The position numbers and the translations under genes were made by a program. 64,000 nucleotides of DNA from Protea cynaroides (lineage: Eukaryota > Streptophyta > Magnoliopsida > Proteales > Proteaceae). Every line of letters starts with the position of its first letter. Within the stretch, counting starts at the first letter, position 1. The DNA lies in the NCBI GenBank assembly GCA_028583415.1, contig CM053269.1:27594254-27658253 (forward strand). Direction: 5' to 3'. Shown here piece after piece: positions 10,531-19,900 of this stretch. The notes beneath the pieces were generated by a model, which worked only from the letters and a program-made list of their open reading frames with translations, had not been told where the DNA came from and did no database searches.

Positions 10531-11925
10531 TGCACAAGCTCACCATCTAAAATATTATTTGCTTCTCCATCATCAAACACATGCTTCCTGATTCTCCTTT
10601 CTTTTCTTGGCAAAACATGTTTTTCGGAACCGCATTGAGAAGTTCCGGGGGCAAACACTTTACAATGCGAGCACCTTCGAGGTCTCCAATCATACAGCAC
10701 TTCAGCAGCCCCTTTTCATCATAGATGGAATGATAGTGGCCAACTCATTCTCAGCCGTCACCGCCACACATTTGCGGACGGAAGCCTCTCTTTAGTCTTT
10801 GTTCTTCAATCCGTTGCTAGGTGTTTGTGAATGACACCCCCAAAAATGCAAAGTGCCTCCTCTGTCCAGTATTGAAATGGAAGATTTTGCAAGTTCGCCC
10901 ACACTGGTAATTTGGTATGGAGCACAGATTTATCTTCTTCAAACTGGCACTCGGGTTCTACGTCCGTAAGAGCATGGGCCTATACTAAATGTACCATGTC
11001 CCCCCCCCCCCCCCCCCAAAAAAAAAAAAAGAAAAAGAAAAAAGACTAACACACGATCCATGTCTTCGTCAACATTGAACTTAAAAATCAATAGCCCACT
11101 ATCCAAGAGATGGAAATCAATATGACCTGAAATCTTCCTTTGCTTCCTCAAAGATTCCTTAGTGAATGGAAAGCTGGATGCCACCTGCCCAACCAGCGTA
11201 CACCTCCATTGGTCCATCTTCTTCTTCACAATACTTGAATGACAGCGAGCAACAGGACGACCATCCACCATGGCTGGGTCCATGAAACTGACATCAAACC
11301 CGTCCACAATTGGAGGTCCTCTAAAGAACGAAGGAGGACCGAGACACACCCCCCAGCACCCGAACTACCCGACTCACCACCACCACCACCACCACCACCT
11401 TCCCCACTCTTAGAACCACCGGCTTCCTCCTCCATCTCAACCCTCTGCCCATTCAAAACTCCCTCACCCTTATCACTCACTCACCCCCCCTCCGGACACA
11501 CCAGCACAATTATTAGCACCCTTCTTCAAAACTGAACCCAAGACAGCACCTCCACCACTTCCATTGACCTTCTCTCCCGCAGAAGACAGAAGAGGGAAGG
11601 CCCCTAAGGCCATAGCCATGACAGCCACTTCAAAGCACAAACAGTCGATCTCCACGCAACCTTCCTCTCACAAACCTGTTTTGCAATTTGTGTGAATTAC
11701 TCTTTGTATATCAAAACTGCTTTGCCAGGTTGTTCCATGTACTTGAGTATAAGTTTGTAGGCAAAGTGCTTCCTAGTCACAAGGATTTTTGTGTGAATTG
11801 CTTTTGTGTTAGAATATAGAATAACATAGTTAGGTACTCTTTTAGCCTGTACGTCTTTAACCTTTAGCAGCTTTAATGGAATATAATGTCTATTACTAAT
11901 TTCAGTTATTGATCTGACTTTTCAG

Positions 11926-12081
11926 GTTGACATATGGGAGGAAAGGAAAGTCTTTGGATCTCGTTGTAGGAGTCTTAAAGATGAAATGCTTGGTAAAGAA
12001 CCTCCTCCTTTATTGGAGAACAATGGAAAAAGTTCAAATTCAATCAAGATAGTAAAGAAGGATGCTCACTCAATAAGACTA
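11926..12081 (+). CDS. CID-domain (RPRD1-like) protein, internal exon
   Basis: Fifty-two codons beginning VDIWEERKVFGSRCRSLKDE and ending HSIRL. The exon is flanked by TTTTCAG (AG at 11924-11925) and by GTAAGAA. The WEERKVFG motif closes the CTD-interacting domain of plant RPRD1-like proteins, which bind the phosphorylated C-terminal domain of RNA polymerase II in the nucleus and act in transcription and termination. No stop or frameshift is present. The upstream exons carrying the rest of the CID were not found between 1 and 11925, so the preceding intron is longer than 11.9 kb. The family is recognised from memory; the splice pattern is seen directly. Confidence 0.88.
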
Positions 12082-12207
12082 GTAAGAATTTTTCCATTTT
12101 AGTATTGACTTCTTGTCTTTATTCAGATCTGAAATTGATGGATATGTATCTTGCTCTAGCGTCTGTTTTAGATGGTAAAATCTTATGGATGGTTATTCTG
12201 AATGCAG

Positions 12208-12364
12208 AAATTGGCTGTTGGAGGTATGCCAGAAAAAATAGTTACTGCCTTTCAAGCTGTAAACGATGAACATTTCAATGAAGACACTGCTCTAAATAAA
12301 TGTAAAGCTGCTGTTCGTCATGTGGAAAAGATGGAGAAAAATGTTGACAATGCCTGTATCCAAG
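12208..12364 (+). CDS. CID-domain (RPRD1-like) protein, next exon
   Basis: Acceptor AATGCAG ends at 12207. The exon gives KLAVGGMPEKIVTAFQAVND and continues through DTALNKCKAAVRHVEKMEKN to ACIQ plus one base, with the donor CAAG|GTAGGA at 12365. The 157-base length leaves a phase-1 end (one G), and the exon at 62567 supplies GA to complete a Gly codon. This region follows the CID in plant homologues and starts the helical coiled-coil part. It is intact. The intron between this exon and the previous one is only 126 bases, a sharp contrast with the next. Confidence 0.9.
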
Positions 12365-12576
12365 GTAGGATTGCACTTTTGATGCCTTCTTTAGTGTATA
12401 TCAGGTTATGGCACATTGAAGGTTGTATTGCTGTTAAGTACATAATAGAAATGCAACTCAACATATATAAAATGGGCTTGTCATTTTAGCGAGGGTTTTT
12501 TACTTGTTAATCGGTCCTTGCTTTGCATGGGAACACTGTGATATTGCTCATCACTTGGAAGAGAATCCTCTTGACA

Positions 12577-12740
12577 AATCATAACTTGCCAACTCAGGTG
12601 TTGACTCGATGACTTGGCTGAATCAACTTGACTCGCAGGCTCCAGGAGTCAAGTCGATATGTTGACTACTATGTGTCCCACTCAGCTGAGTCAATGCAGC
12701 GAGTCAGACACGAATTGGGTGAGTTGAGCTGAATCCAGAA
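12577..12740. repeat. Cluster of ACTCG/GAGTC self-complementary motifs
   Basis: A short region dense in GACTC and GAGTC words in both orientations (TTGACTCGCAGGCTCC, CAGCGAGTCAGACACG). It resembles the motif-rich core of the GTATCG element family below but with a different word. No terminal repeats or target duplication were identified. Confidence 0.3.
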
Positions 12741-13034
12741 TCAAGTACTGAGTTAAATGCTTAGTTTTCATAAAAACAATGATGTTTACATGACCCGAAC
12801 CCAGTGATTCGAAAGGATGTTAAGATACCACAACACCAGCAATTGCCTTGTTTTTAAGTTCGCAATTTATTGTTTATGGTCATAGTTGTCAAGGCGTCGC
12901 CTAGGCGTCTGGGCGGTTTATACAGGCCTGGGCGCCAGGGCGCCTTGTGTACATGAGAAAGGTGGTCGCCCAGGGTGCCTGGGCGTCTAGGCGACGCCTA
13001 GGTTGCCTTGGACGCCCAGAATGCCTGGGCGGCC

Positions 13035-13218
13035 GTCTTTTTCTCATATTTTTCCTTGATCTTTGAATTTTATTTAGGAGATTTATTAGGCCAGACAGGA
13101 ACAACATTTATCAGGCAGTACTTATTGTCTTTTTCTCATATTTTTACTTGATCTTTGAATTTTATTTAGAAGATTTATTAGGCCAGATAGGAACAACATT
13201 TATCAGGCAGTACTTATT
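13035..13218. repeat. 92-bp tandem duplication inside copy B
   Basis: Two 92-bp units, the first starting GTCTTTTTCTCATATTTTTC at 13035 and the second at 13127, differing at only a few positions. Other family members have a single unit or a different tandem pattern. Confidence 0.9.
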
Positions 13219-13566
13219 TATGACTAATATCATTTAAGTAACTGTTTCATTTACTTAAGATATTATTCATAAATAAGCAAATACCCCCCTATTTGAATCC
13301 AATAAAAATAGTCTAAAATTCAATTGCAGAAGGATAAAAAGTCAACCCCCCAGTTCAAGAACAAAAACCATATTTTTGGGTGCGAGGGCGATTTTCAACT
13401 TTTAAATGCTAGGCTTTTTTCTAAATATAAAAATTCTATAAATCTTATTATAATAAATCATCACTAAAAACCAAGAGTGCGCCAAAATAATCTTTTGCTT
13501 TGATGCCCAAAAAATAATTTACATTCAGACGACTTTAAACAACATTCTTGTATTCCGAACAAGGTT

Positions 13567-13702
13567 TGACCGGAGTGTAACTCCTTCATTATAGCTTGGA
13601 TTCAAACAATCTCGGATTTGTTGGAAAGCTGATTATGCTAGCTTTGCAACGAATTCGAGATTGCTTGAATCTGAATTATATTAAAGGAGTTATGCTCCGA
13701 TC
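13567..13702. repeat. Imperfect 136-bp inverted repeat conserved in the MITE family
   Basis: The left arm begins TGACCGGAGTGTAACTCC and the right arm ends GGAGTTATGCTCCGATCA. Pairing continues inward through GGATTCAAACAATCTCGGAT and its complement near GAGATTGCTTGAATC. Equivalent foldbacks are present at about 18394-18530, 48033-48169 and 50129-50265. A transcript would form a long hairpin. Confidence 0.85.
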
Positions 13703-14501
13703 AAATTCGTTAAAATTATGCAAATGTTAGTCATAAATAATTGTTTACTTAACTCTAGACACAATCCCAGGTCTTAGTGTACATTAGTAAACTTGGGTCC
13801 ACACCACATATTAATTAAGTTATGTCTTAAATGTTGATTATTTATGTAGAATGTTGCATATATATAAACATTAATATTTTAGAAATAAAAAAAATGCACT
13901 GGGAACGCCTTGGTCGCCTAGGCGCCCAGGATGGTCCCAAACACCTTGGATCGCCTTGTCGCCTTGACAACTATGTTTATGGTATGTAAAACAACTAAAA
14001 CTTATAAAAGAATTTCTTTTCCCCTTCAAAATAGCACTTATAAAACTTCAATCCACTATCCTCACCCTCTATAAACTTGAAAATTGCAATAATGCCACCA
14101 CCACATCACCAAGAAGTGTTAACCATGTCATTCAAACCACTTAGTTACATTAGTACCCAAACTAAAGTTACATGACTCTCCTAGTCAAATCCTTGACTTC
14201 CTGGGACGACTCCACTCCTAATCCCGAGTCGGCAAGCTATGTTTCCACATTCTCTTTATTGCTATATGGTTTTTGGTTCATAGAACTTAACACCTCTCTG
14301 CTGCGGGCTTATCAATTGAGAACTTGCAAGCATTTCTTGGATACAAGCGAATGTTTCAAAGATGTTTGTGGATACCCACCCAGAATTAACCCTTTTTTCT
14401 GTTAGAGAATGTCCTAAAAACTCCACCTTCTGTCCCCCATAATATTTAAGAAGCCCAGAGACTATTTGAAAGGATTTTGACCCTTAAGATTCCAATGTTC
14501 C

Positions 14502-15146
14502 CATAGTTGTCATGGAGACACAGGAACCCAAGGCAGTAGCCAGTTTTCAGGGGAGTGTGTGTGTGTGGAGAGGGGGTTACATGTACTATTTAAAATTTAC
14601 TTCTCTTATTTATATAATAGAAAAGATGCCCTTTTAACCCTTATCCAAGTTTCTAAAATTTGATTCTGTTATGTTTACCTTCAACGCACTTCAACACTTG
14701 AGCAGGGAGGATGCTCGACGCCATGGATGTTGCAGAAGGACCAGCTGCGAGGTTGTAGTTGGACACAGGTATGTTATTCTTCTTCTTCTTCTTTTCTGGT
14801 AGCCTCTGAAACTCTGGCAGCACAGTGGCTGCCGCATCTCCGGCAGCTGACACAATCTTCTTCTTCTTCAACTCTGGCAGCCACTGCAATTCCCACTAGC
14901 ACTTCCCTTTTTTTTGCCCCTGCAACTCCGCCAGCCGCTTCTCTCTTCCCTCCCCCCCCCCCCCTTGCAACTCTGGCAGCCACTGTTTGTAAATTGTTCC
15001 TTTCCACCTTCATTTCTCCTGTTTCTTCTCTCTTCATCCCTCTTTTCTGCCGCATTTCAGGACCTAGGTGCCTAGACAACTAGGCGGCTAGTCACCTTGC
15101 TCCTGCAAATCTGGCTTGTCTCCTAGGCGACACCTTGATAACTATG
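14502..15146. mobile_element. CATAGTTGTCAAGG family element, divergent copy I (645 bp)
   Basis: Starts CATAGTTGTCATGG and ends CACCTTGATAACTATG, with flanks AATGTTCC (14494-14501) and AATGTACC (15147-15154), an 8-bp duplication with one mismatch. The inside differs from copies B, C, F and H. It is a CTT- and CTGGCAGCC-rich stretch containing several copies of AACTCTGGCAGCC (near 14807, 14868 and 14969). Predicted proteins here are low-complexity Ser/Ala products and not credible genes. Confidence 0.8.
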
Positions 15147-15154
15147 AATGTACC

Positions 15155-16003
15155 AAATTGGTGATGTAGGCTGAATTGGGTATCCACTCCTACAATTGGA
15201 CTGTGGTTCAATTACTGATGAGGGTGGGTTAATTAGCCTGTGGATTGGACCCAATTGATGAGAGAGAAAAATATGGTCAGTTGGGGCTGTCCACCTTTTT
15301 CATTGCCCTTTCAAAACTGAAGCATCTTTTTTAGAGGAGGTTTTTTGCTTGATGTATTTTTTTTTTTTTTAAACTTAATTTCTTTGGGCTGTATTTCAGG
15401 TTTGAGTCTAAGTCAAACTTATGATATTCCATTCCACATCTGTGGCTTAGCCTTTTGTGCTAAATAGAATCTTTTATTGGAATGAGTAGGACTTTGGGGC
15501 ATCTTTGAAGCCCCTTCCGCTTTTGCCATTTTTCCTCTTCAGGCTTTTTACTTGAATTTCTACTTTTGACCCTTGGTGGGCTTATGTAATTTAAAATCAG
15601 ATGTTTTGATCCTCTCTCACAGTCCTAGAGATGTCCTGCACCTTGATAGGGATTTTTAAATGCTGTAGTGCTCTTTACCGAGCCCTAGATTACTATTGTG
15701 TCATCCAACTGATATCCACATAATCATCTGTAGTTTCATCAACTTATTCCACTTGATTGCTGGAATGTTTGCCTCTTCTATTCTGTACTACATCATGGTC
15801 TTTAAACCAAGAACATGATACTGAAAAGCTAAAACCTTTGATAATGCTTGTCCAACTCCTTAGTCCTTATGCTGTTTTGAAATCAGTAACATCTGACCTA
15901 TTGGGGTTTCTTTGAATCATCGAAATAAAAGGTAAGTGTTTCTGGTGTGGTTCTGAAATCTAGAGAATTGATTCAGTTCCCAGCCCGCAAGAAGAGAAAT
16001 ATA
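15155..16003. other. No gene seen; possible internal remnant of the LTR element to the right
   Basis: No coding homology. The last 30 bases (CAGTTCCCAGCCCGCAAGAA) resemble the bases just before the second LTR at 17673 (CAGTTCCCAACCTCC), so this edge may be leftover interior of a tandem LTR arrangement. Confidence 0.35.
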
Positions 16004-17116
16004 TGGATAGTGATATGTAGTGATTTACTTTATTTGGGATATTCTTCTAATCGCATTTTACTTTATTATAGTGGGTAGTAGTTAGATATGTTGTAGTCTT
16101 TTGTTTATGTTTATCAGTTATTAGCAAGTTGTTAAGAGTCCTACTTGATTTGAATTTTATTTCAGTTGAGTCTTAGTATTAGATTAGGATTTAATTTAGT
16201 CTTAATTTCTGTATACATATCCACATGTACTCAATGATGGAAGATTACAATTGAATGGAAAATTGAGTACATATTTGATCGGTGTTTGGATGGCAAGGCA
16301 GCCTGTTCGTTGTTGTCTCTCTCTCTCTCTCTCTCTCCTCTTCTTCCCAGCAATTTTGAACTCCCTCTCCTCCCAGGTGAGTTTCTTTTCTCGTTCTTCT
16401 TCTCCCTGCCCTCTTTTATTCCCTCCCTTTTCTTTTATCAATTTTTGGTTGCTGCTAAGCCTGCTATTGATACCCTGCTCTATGCAGTAGTTGTAGCCCC
16501 TTTGCCAGATTGACTGATCTCCCTCATCTCATCCCTTTCTTCCTAAGGTTTGGGGTGGGAGTGCCTCTGGTATAGGGGACCCAAGGCCTCAAGTCTGAAC
16601 TCCTAAGTCCTCTTCTGTAGTGAGTTACAAACCTGATTCCCGTTCTGCACAGTAACTTCACTTGTAATAGTTTAAGAAAATTTTCTTTACAGACCTCTGA
16701 TTTGGCTGAATATTGGTTGGGTTTGAGAGAGTATTCGATTAGCAAATTGTTCCTCAAATCTCGAGTCGAAAAGGTTTGAATCGTGAGAGTTCTTTGTTTT
16801 GAAACCAAGGGTTCTGCCTCCTATTCAGGTCTGGAGGTTGAAGACAACCCCCGTCATATCACTTAAACTCCCTACTTCGTTAGGAAAATACCCCTGGCTT
16901 CTTGTTTAATTTTGTCCCTCCGACTTTATTGTTTAAATCCCAGAATTACCCTCGCATCTTTAAATACAATCCCTGGTTTGTCGCATATCTTGTTAAGGCC
17001 TTCAATTGACCCTGAAATTATGGATTTGCCACTCCCATTTTTATTTTAGCCTATATATATCTGGGGTTGTTCCATACTGATCCCAAAATAGGGTTTTGCA
17101 ACCCAGGACCGCATCA
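16004..17116 (+). repeat. Left LTR of the compact LTR element
   Basis: About 1.11 kb ending GGACCGCATCA just before the degenerate primer site. Includes a CT-rich block at 16315-16345 and TATATATAT near 17050. The 3' end resembles the LTR at 31080-31156 (GATCCCGCATCA). Confidence 0.7.
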
Positions 17117-17672
17117 GTTCCATCAGAGCTAAACCTGGCCATAGACATCTATGTTTTCAAGACTTGAGTTTGGTTGGCCATGAAAAGGCTGCTCTTTTAT
17201 TCACAGATGAATGACGAGTACAAATCTCGTCTCACAGTCCTTAGTGAAGATGTTGTCAAAGACCAATGAGATCGTCATTGAATCTAACGGTGAAGTCTTT
17301 GTCGAATTTTACGTTTCTCCATACATTGATAGTGCTTGCTGTGCCTGTGAAGTGTTAGCTTTTTCTAAATGGCGGAGCATTAGAGTTGGGCGACACTGGT
17401 TGGAAGCGTGTTAGGCTGTAATTGATCGTGATGGAATTTTTTGCAGCTTCAAGTCTCCTCAAATGCGACAAACAATATTTCTTCATGGACTGGTTGCCAA
17501 AGCATGCTACAAGCCAAAAGAGTCTACACCAACAATCCAGCCACAAGATGAGCTGAAAAAGGAAGAGTTTGCAGAAATTTCCGAGTCTACTAGGGCAGAA
17601 TCTGCAAAACTCGACCATGAGTTGCCAGGGACAGTTGGTGCAGTTCCCAACCTCCAATAAGAAAAAGATATT
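17117..17672 (+). other. Interior of the compact LTR element, two short ORFs of unknown product
   Basis: Contains ORFs at 17211-17414 (67 aa) and 17463-17660 (65 aa). The first has SNGEVFVEFYVSPYIDSACC. The second is Lys/Glu-rich with DELKKEEFAEISESTRAES. I recognise no gag, protease or polymerase motif. They could be a captured host fragment or chance open frames. A purine-rich AATAAGAAAAAGATA just before the right LTR could be the polypurine tract. Confidence 0.35.
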
Positions 17673-17745
17673 GATAGTGATAATTAGTGATTTGGTTTAT
17701 TTGGGCTATTCCTGTAATCACATTTTACTTTTTTATTGGGGATAG

Positions 17746-18799
17746 CATAGTTGTCAAGGCGACGCCTAGGCGTCCAGGTGTGATTCCAAGGCCTGGGCGC
17801 CTTATGCGTGTTGCCTGGGCGGTCGCCCAGGCTCTCTGGGCGTCTTATTATGCTAGACAGGAACAACATTTATCAGATAGTAATTATTTATGACTAATAT
17901 ACCGCCCAGGCTCTCTGGGCGTCTTATTATGCTAGACAGGAACAACATTTATCAGACAGTAATTATTTATGACTAATATACCGCCCAGGCTCTCTGGGCG
18001 TCTTATTATGCTAGACAGGAACAACATTTATCAGACAGTAATTATTTATGACTAATATCATTTAAGTAAATATTTATTTACTTAAGATATTATTCATAAA
18101 TAAGCAAATACTCCCTATTTGAATCCTATAAAAATAGTTTAAAATTCAAATTCCAGAAGGATGAAAAGTCAACCCTCCAGTTTAAGAACAAAAACCGTAT
18201 TTTCGGGTGCGGGGGTGATTTTCAACTTCAAAATGCTAGGCTTTTTTTCAAATATAAAAATTTCATAAATCTTATTATAGTAAAGCATCACTAAAAACCA
18301 AGAGCGCGCCAAAATAATCTCTTGCTTTGATGCCCAAAAAATAATTTACATTCAGACGACTTTTAACAGCATTCGCGTACTTCGAACAAGGTTTGACCGG
18401 AGTGTAACTCCTTCATTATAACCCGGATTCAAGCAATATAGGATTTGTTGGAAAGTTGATTATACTGGCTTTGCAACGAATTTGAGATTGCTTGAATCCG
18501 AAGTATATTAAAGGAGTTATGCTTCGATAAAATTTGTTAGAAATAAGCAAATGTTAGTCATAAATACGTGTTGCCTACTTAACTCAATTATTTGTTTCTT
18601 TGTTGGTTTTCTTATATTAATTAAGCTATGTCTTAAATGTTTATTTATGTAGAATGCTGCATATATATATAAACATTAATATAGCATTAATATTTTAAAA
18701 AAAATAATACACTGGGAACGCCTTGGTCGCCTAGGCGGCGCCTAGGCGCCCAGGATGGCCTCAAACGCCTTGGATCGCCTTGTCGCCTTGACAACTATG
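17746..18799. mobile_element. CATAGTTGTCAAGG family element, copy C (1054 bp), inside the right LTR
   Basis: Begins CATAGTTGTCAAGGCG and ends CGCCTTGACAACTATG. The left flank is GGGGATAG and the right flank GGATAGAT, consistent with an 8-bp duplication that has lost two G on the right. The homologous position in the left LTR (16060-16070, TTATAGTGGGTAGTAG) is uninterrupted, which independently shows this is an insertion. Carries a triple 79-bp tandem array and the conserved foldback. Confidence 0.9.
17824..18060. repeat. Three tandem 79-bp units inside copy C
   Basis: Units start CGCCCAGGCTCTCTGGGCG at 17824, 17903 and 17982, nearly identical. Each unit begins with a short GC palindrome and ends GACTAATAT. 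Other family copies have one unit. Confidence 0.95.
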
Positions 18800-19900
18800 G
18801 GATAGATACATAGCAGTCTTTTGTTTATGTTTATAAGTTAGCAAGTCGTTTGAGTCCTACTTGATTTGGATTTTATTTTCAGTTGAGTTTTAGTATTAGA
18901 TTAGGATTTTAAGTTGGTTTTAATTTCTTTATATATCCACATGTACTCAATGATAGAAGATTAGATCTGAATGGTATGGACACTGAGCACGGAAATGAAG
19001 GAGCCCTAACGAGAGTTCTTACAGGCAGGATTCCTATCTCCTCAAAATTTTGTGTTTGATTAGTGTCTACATGGCATGGCAGCCTGTTGGTTGTGTTTCT
19101 CTAAATCTCTCCCTCTTCTTCTTCCCAGCAATTCAGAACTCCTCCTCCTCCCAGGTGAGTTTCTTTCCTCCTTCGCCCTGCCCTCTTTTATTCCCTTCCT
19201 TTTCTTTTATTCTATTTTCGGTTGCTGCTATTGATGCCCTGCTCTAGGCAATAGTTGTAGCCCCTTCATCAGATTGACCTATCTCCCTCATCTCATCCCT
19301 TTTCTTCCTAAGGTTTGGGGTGGGAGTACCTCTGGTATAGGCGACCCAAGCTCTCGCTTCAACTCTCAGCTTCTAAGTCCTTTTCTGTAGTGAGTTACAA
19401 ACCTGATCCCTGTTTTGCTACTGTAACTTCTGCCTGGAATAATTTAGGAGATTTTCTTTTATTTACAGACCCCTGATTTTGCTGACCATTGGTTGGGCTT
19501 GCGAGAACATTGAGTGATCAATATACTCCTGAAGTCTTTAGTCGTCAGGGTTTTAATCGAGCAAGTTCTCTCTCTTGAAACCATATTTGTTTCCGCCTTT
19601 ATTCAGGTTGGGAGGTTGAAGACAATCCCCTCATCACATAAACCCCCCGATTCCCTTGGTTGCAAAAATCCCCTTTTCTTCTTATTTAATTTTGTCCCTC
19701 CCAATTTATTGTTTTAATCCCAGAATTACTCACACATCTTTGAATCCAATCCCTGGTTTGTCCCATGCTTACTCTTAGGACCTTGAACTGACCCTGAAAT
19801 TGTGGCTTTGCCACTCCCTCTTTTATTTTTGCCTATATATTTTTCTGGGCTGGGCCCATAGCGATCTCAAAACAGGGTTTTGCAACCCGGGACTGCATTA

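Larger units (their letters stand above)
10197..11640 (-). pseudogene. LINE ORF1-like DUF4283 / zinc-knuckle pseudogene with A-tail
   Basis: On the reverse strand, 11349 down to about 11040 gives SSIVKKKMDQWRCTLVGQVA and SGLLIFKFNVDEDMDRVL, the DUF4283 fold of plant LINE ORF1 proteins. In other frames this continues with LPVWANLQNLPFQYW, then VRKCVAVTAENELATIIP, then VLYDWRPRRCSHCKVF near 10680-10640, a CCHC-type knuckle. ORF1 binds the LINE RNA. The reverse strand ends TTTCACACCAAAAAAAA at 10197-10216, the same CACC-A(n) end seen in the + strand LINE at 3960. ORF2 is missing, so this is an internally deleted or truncated LINE. The 5' limit is approximate. Confidence 0.72.
12881..13975. mobile_element. 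CATAGTTGTCAAGG family hAT-type element, copy B (1095 bp)
   Basis: Begins CATAGTTGTCAAGGCG and ends CGCCTTGACAACTATG, with a perfect 8-bp target duplication TTTATGGT at 12873-12880 and 13976-13983. The terminal 60-150 bases are GC-rich CCTAGGCGCC-type sequence and the middle is AT-rich. It contains a 92-bp tandem duplication (13035-13218), a palindrome around 13215-13277, and an imperfect 136-bp foldback at 13567-13702. No coding capacity, so it is a non-autonomous hAT element. Copies C, F and H are full-length relatives. Confidence 0.95.
16004..19900 (+). mobile_element. Compact LTR element with long LTRs and ~0.55 kb interior
   Basis: A ~1.1 kb sequence at 16004-17116 is repeated in the same orientation at 17673-19900 once a nested hAT-type element (17746-18799) is removed. 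Shared blocks include AGTGATTT, TCTTTTGTTTATGTTTAT, CCACATGTACTCAATGAT, TTCTTCCCAGCAATT and AGGTTTGGGGTGGGAGT. After the first copy comes TTCCATCAGAGCT, a damaged version of the TGGTATCAGAGC tRNA-Met primer site, which supports an LTR reading on the + strand. The interior is only about 550 bases, too small for gag-pol, so this is a TRIM-like or internally deleted element. Terminal target duplications do not match, perhaps because it is part of a tandem recombinant. Confidence 0.72.
17673..19900 (+). repeat. Right LTR of the compact LTR element, interrupted
   Basis: Homologous to 16004-17116 but interrupted by the hAT-type element at 17746-18799. Left part 17673-17745, right part 18800-19900, ending GGGACTGCATTA. 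Divergence from the left LTR is visible by eye at many positions, so the element is not recent. Confidence 0.7.

Noticed and set aside
10203..10700. 165-aa minus-strand ORF as an intact gene
   Set aside because: Half of it is an Ile-Tyr run from the (TA)n tract; only the DUF4283/zinc-knuckle part is meaningful and belongs to a LINE remnant.
11000..11016. C-run beside an A-run as a structural element
   Set aside because: Simple homopolymer, possibly a sequencing or assembly soft spot inside the LINE remnant.
12901..13107. 68-aa Arg/Pro-rich minus-strand ORF
   Set aside because: Translation of the CCTAGGCGCC-rich end of copy B.
14727..15083. 118-aa Ser-rich ORF as a secreted protein
   Set aside because: Low-complexity product of CTT and CTGGCAGCC repeats inside element copy I.
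17824..18060. CRISPR-like array
   Set aside because: Three adjacent identical 79-bp units without unique spacers, in a plant transposable element.
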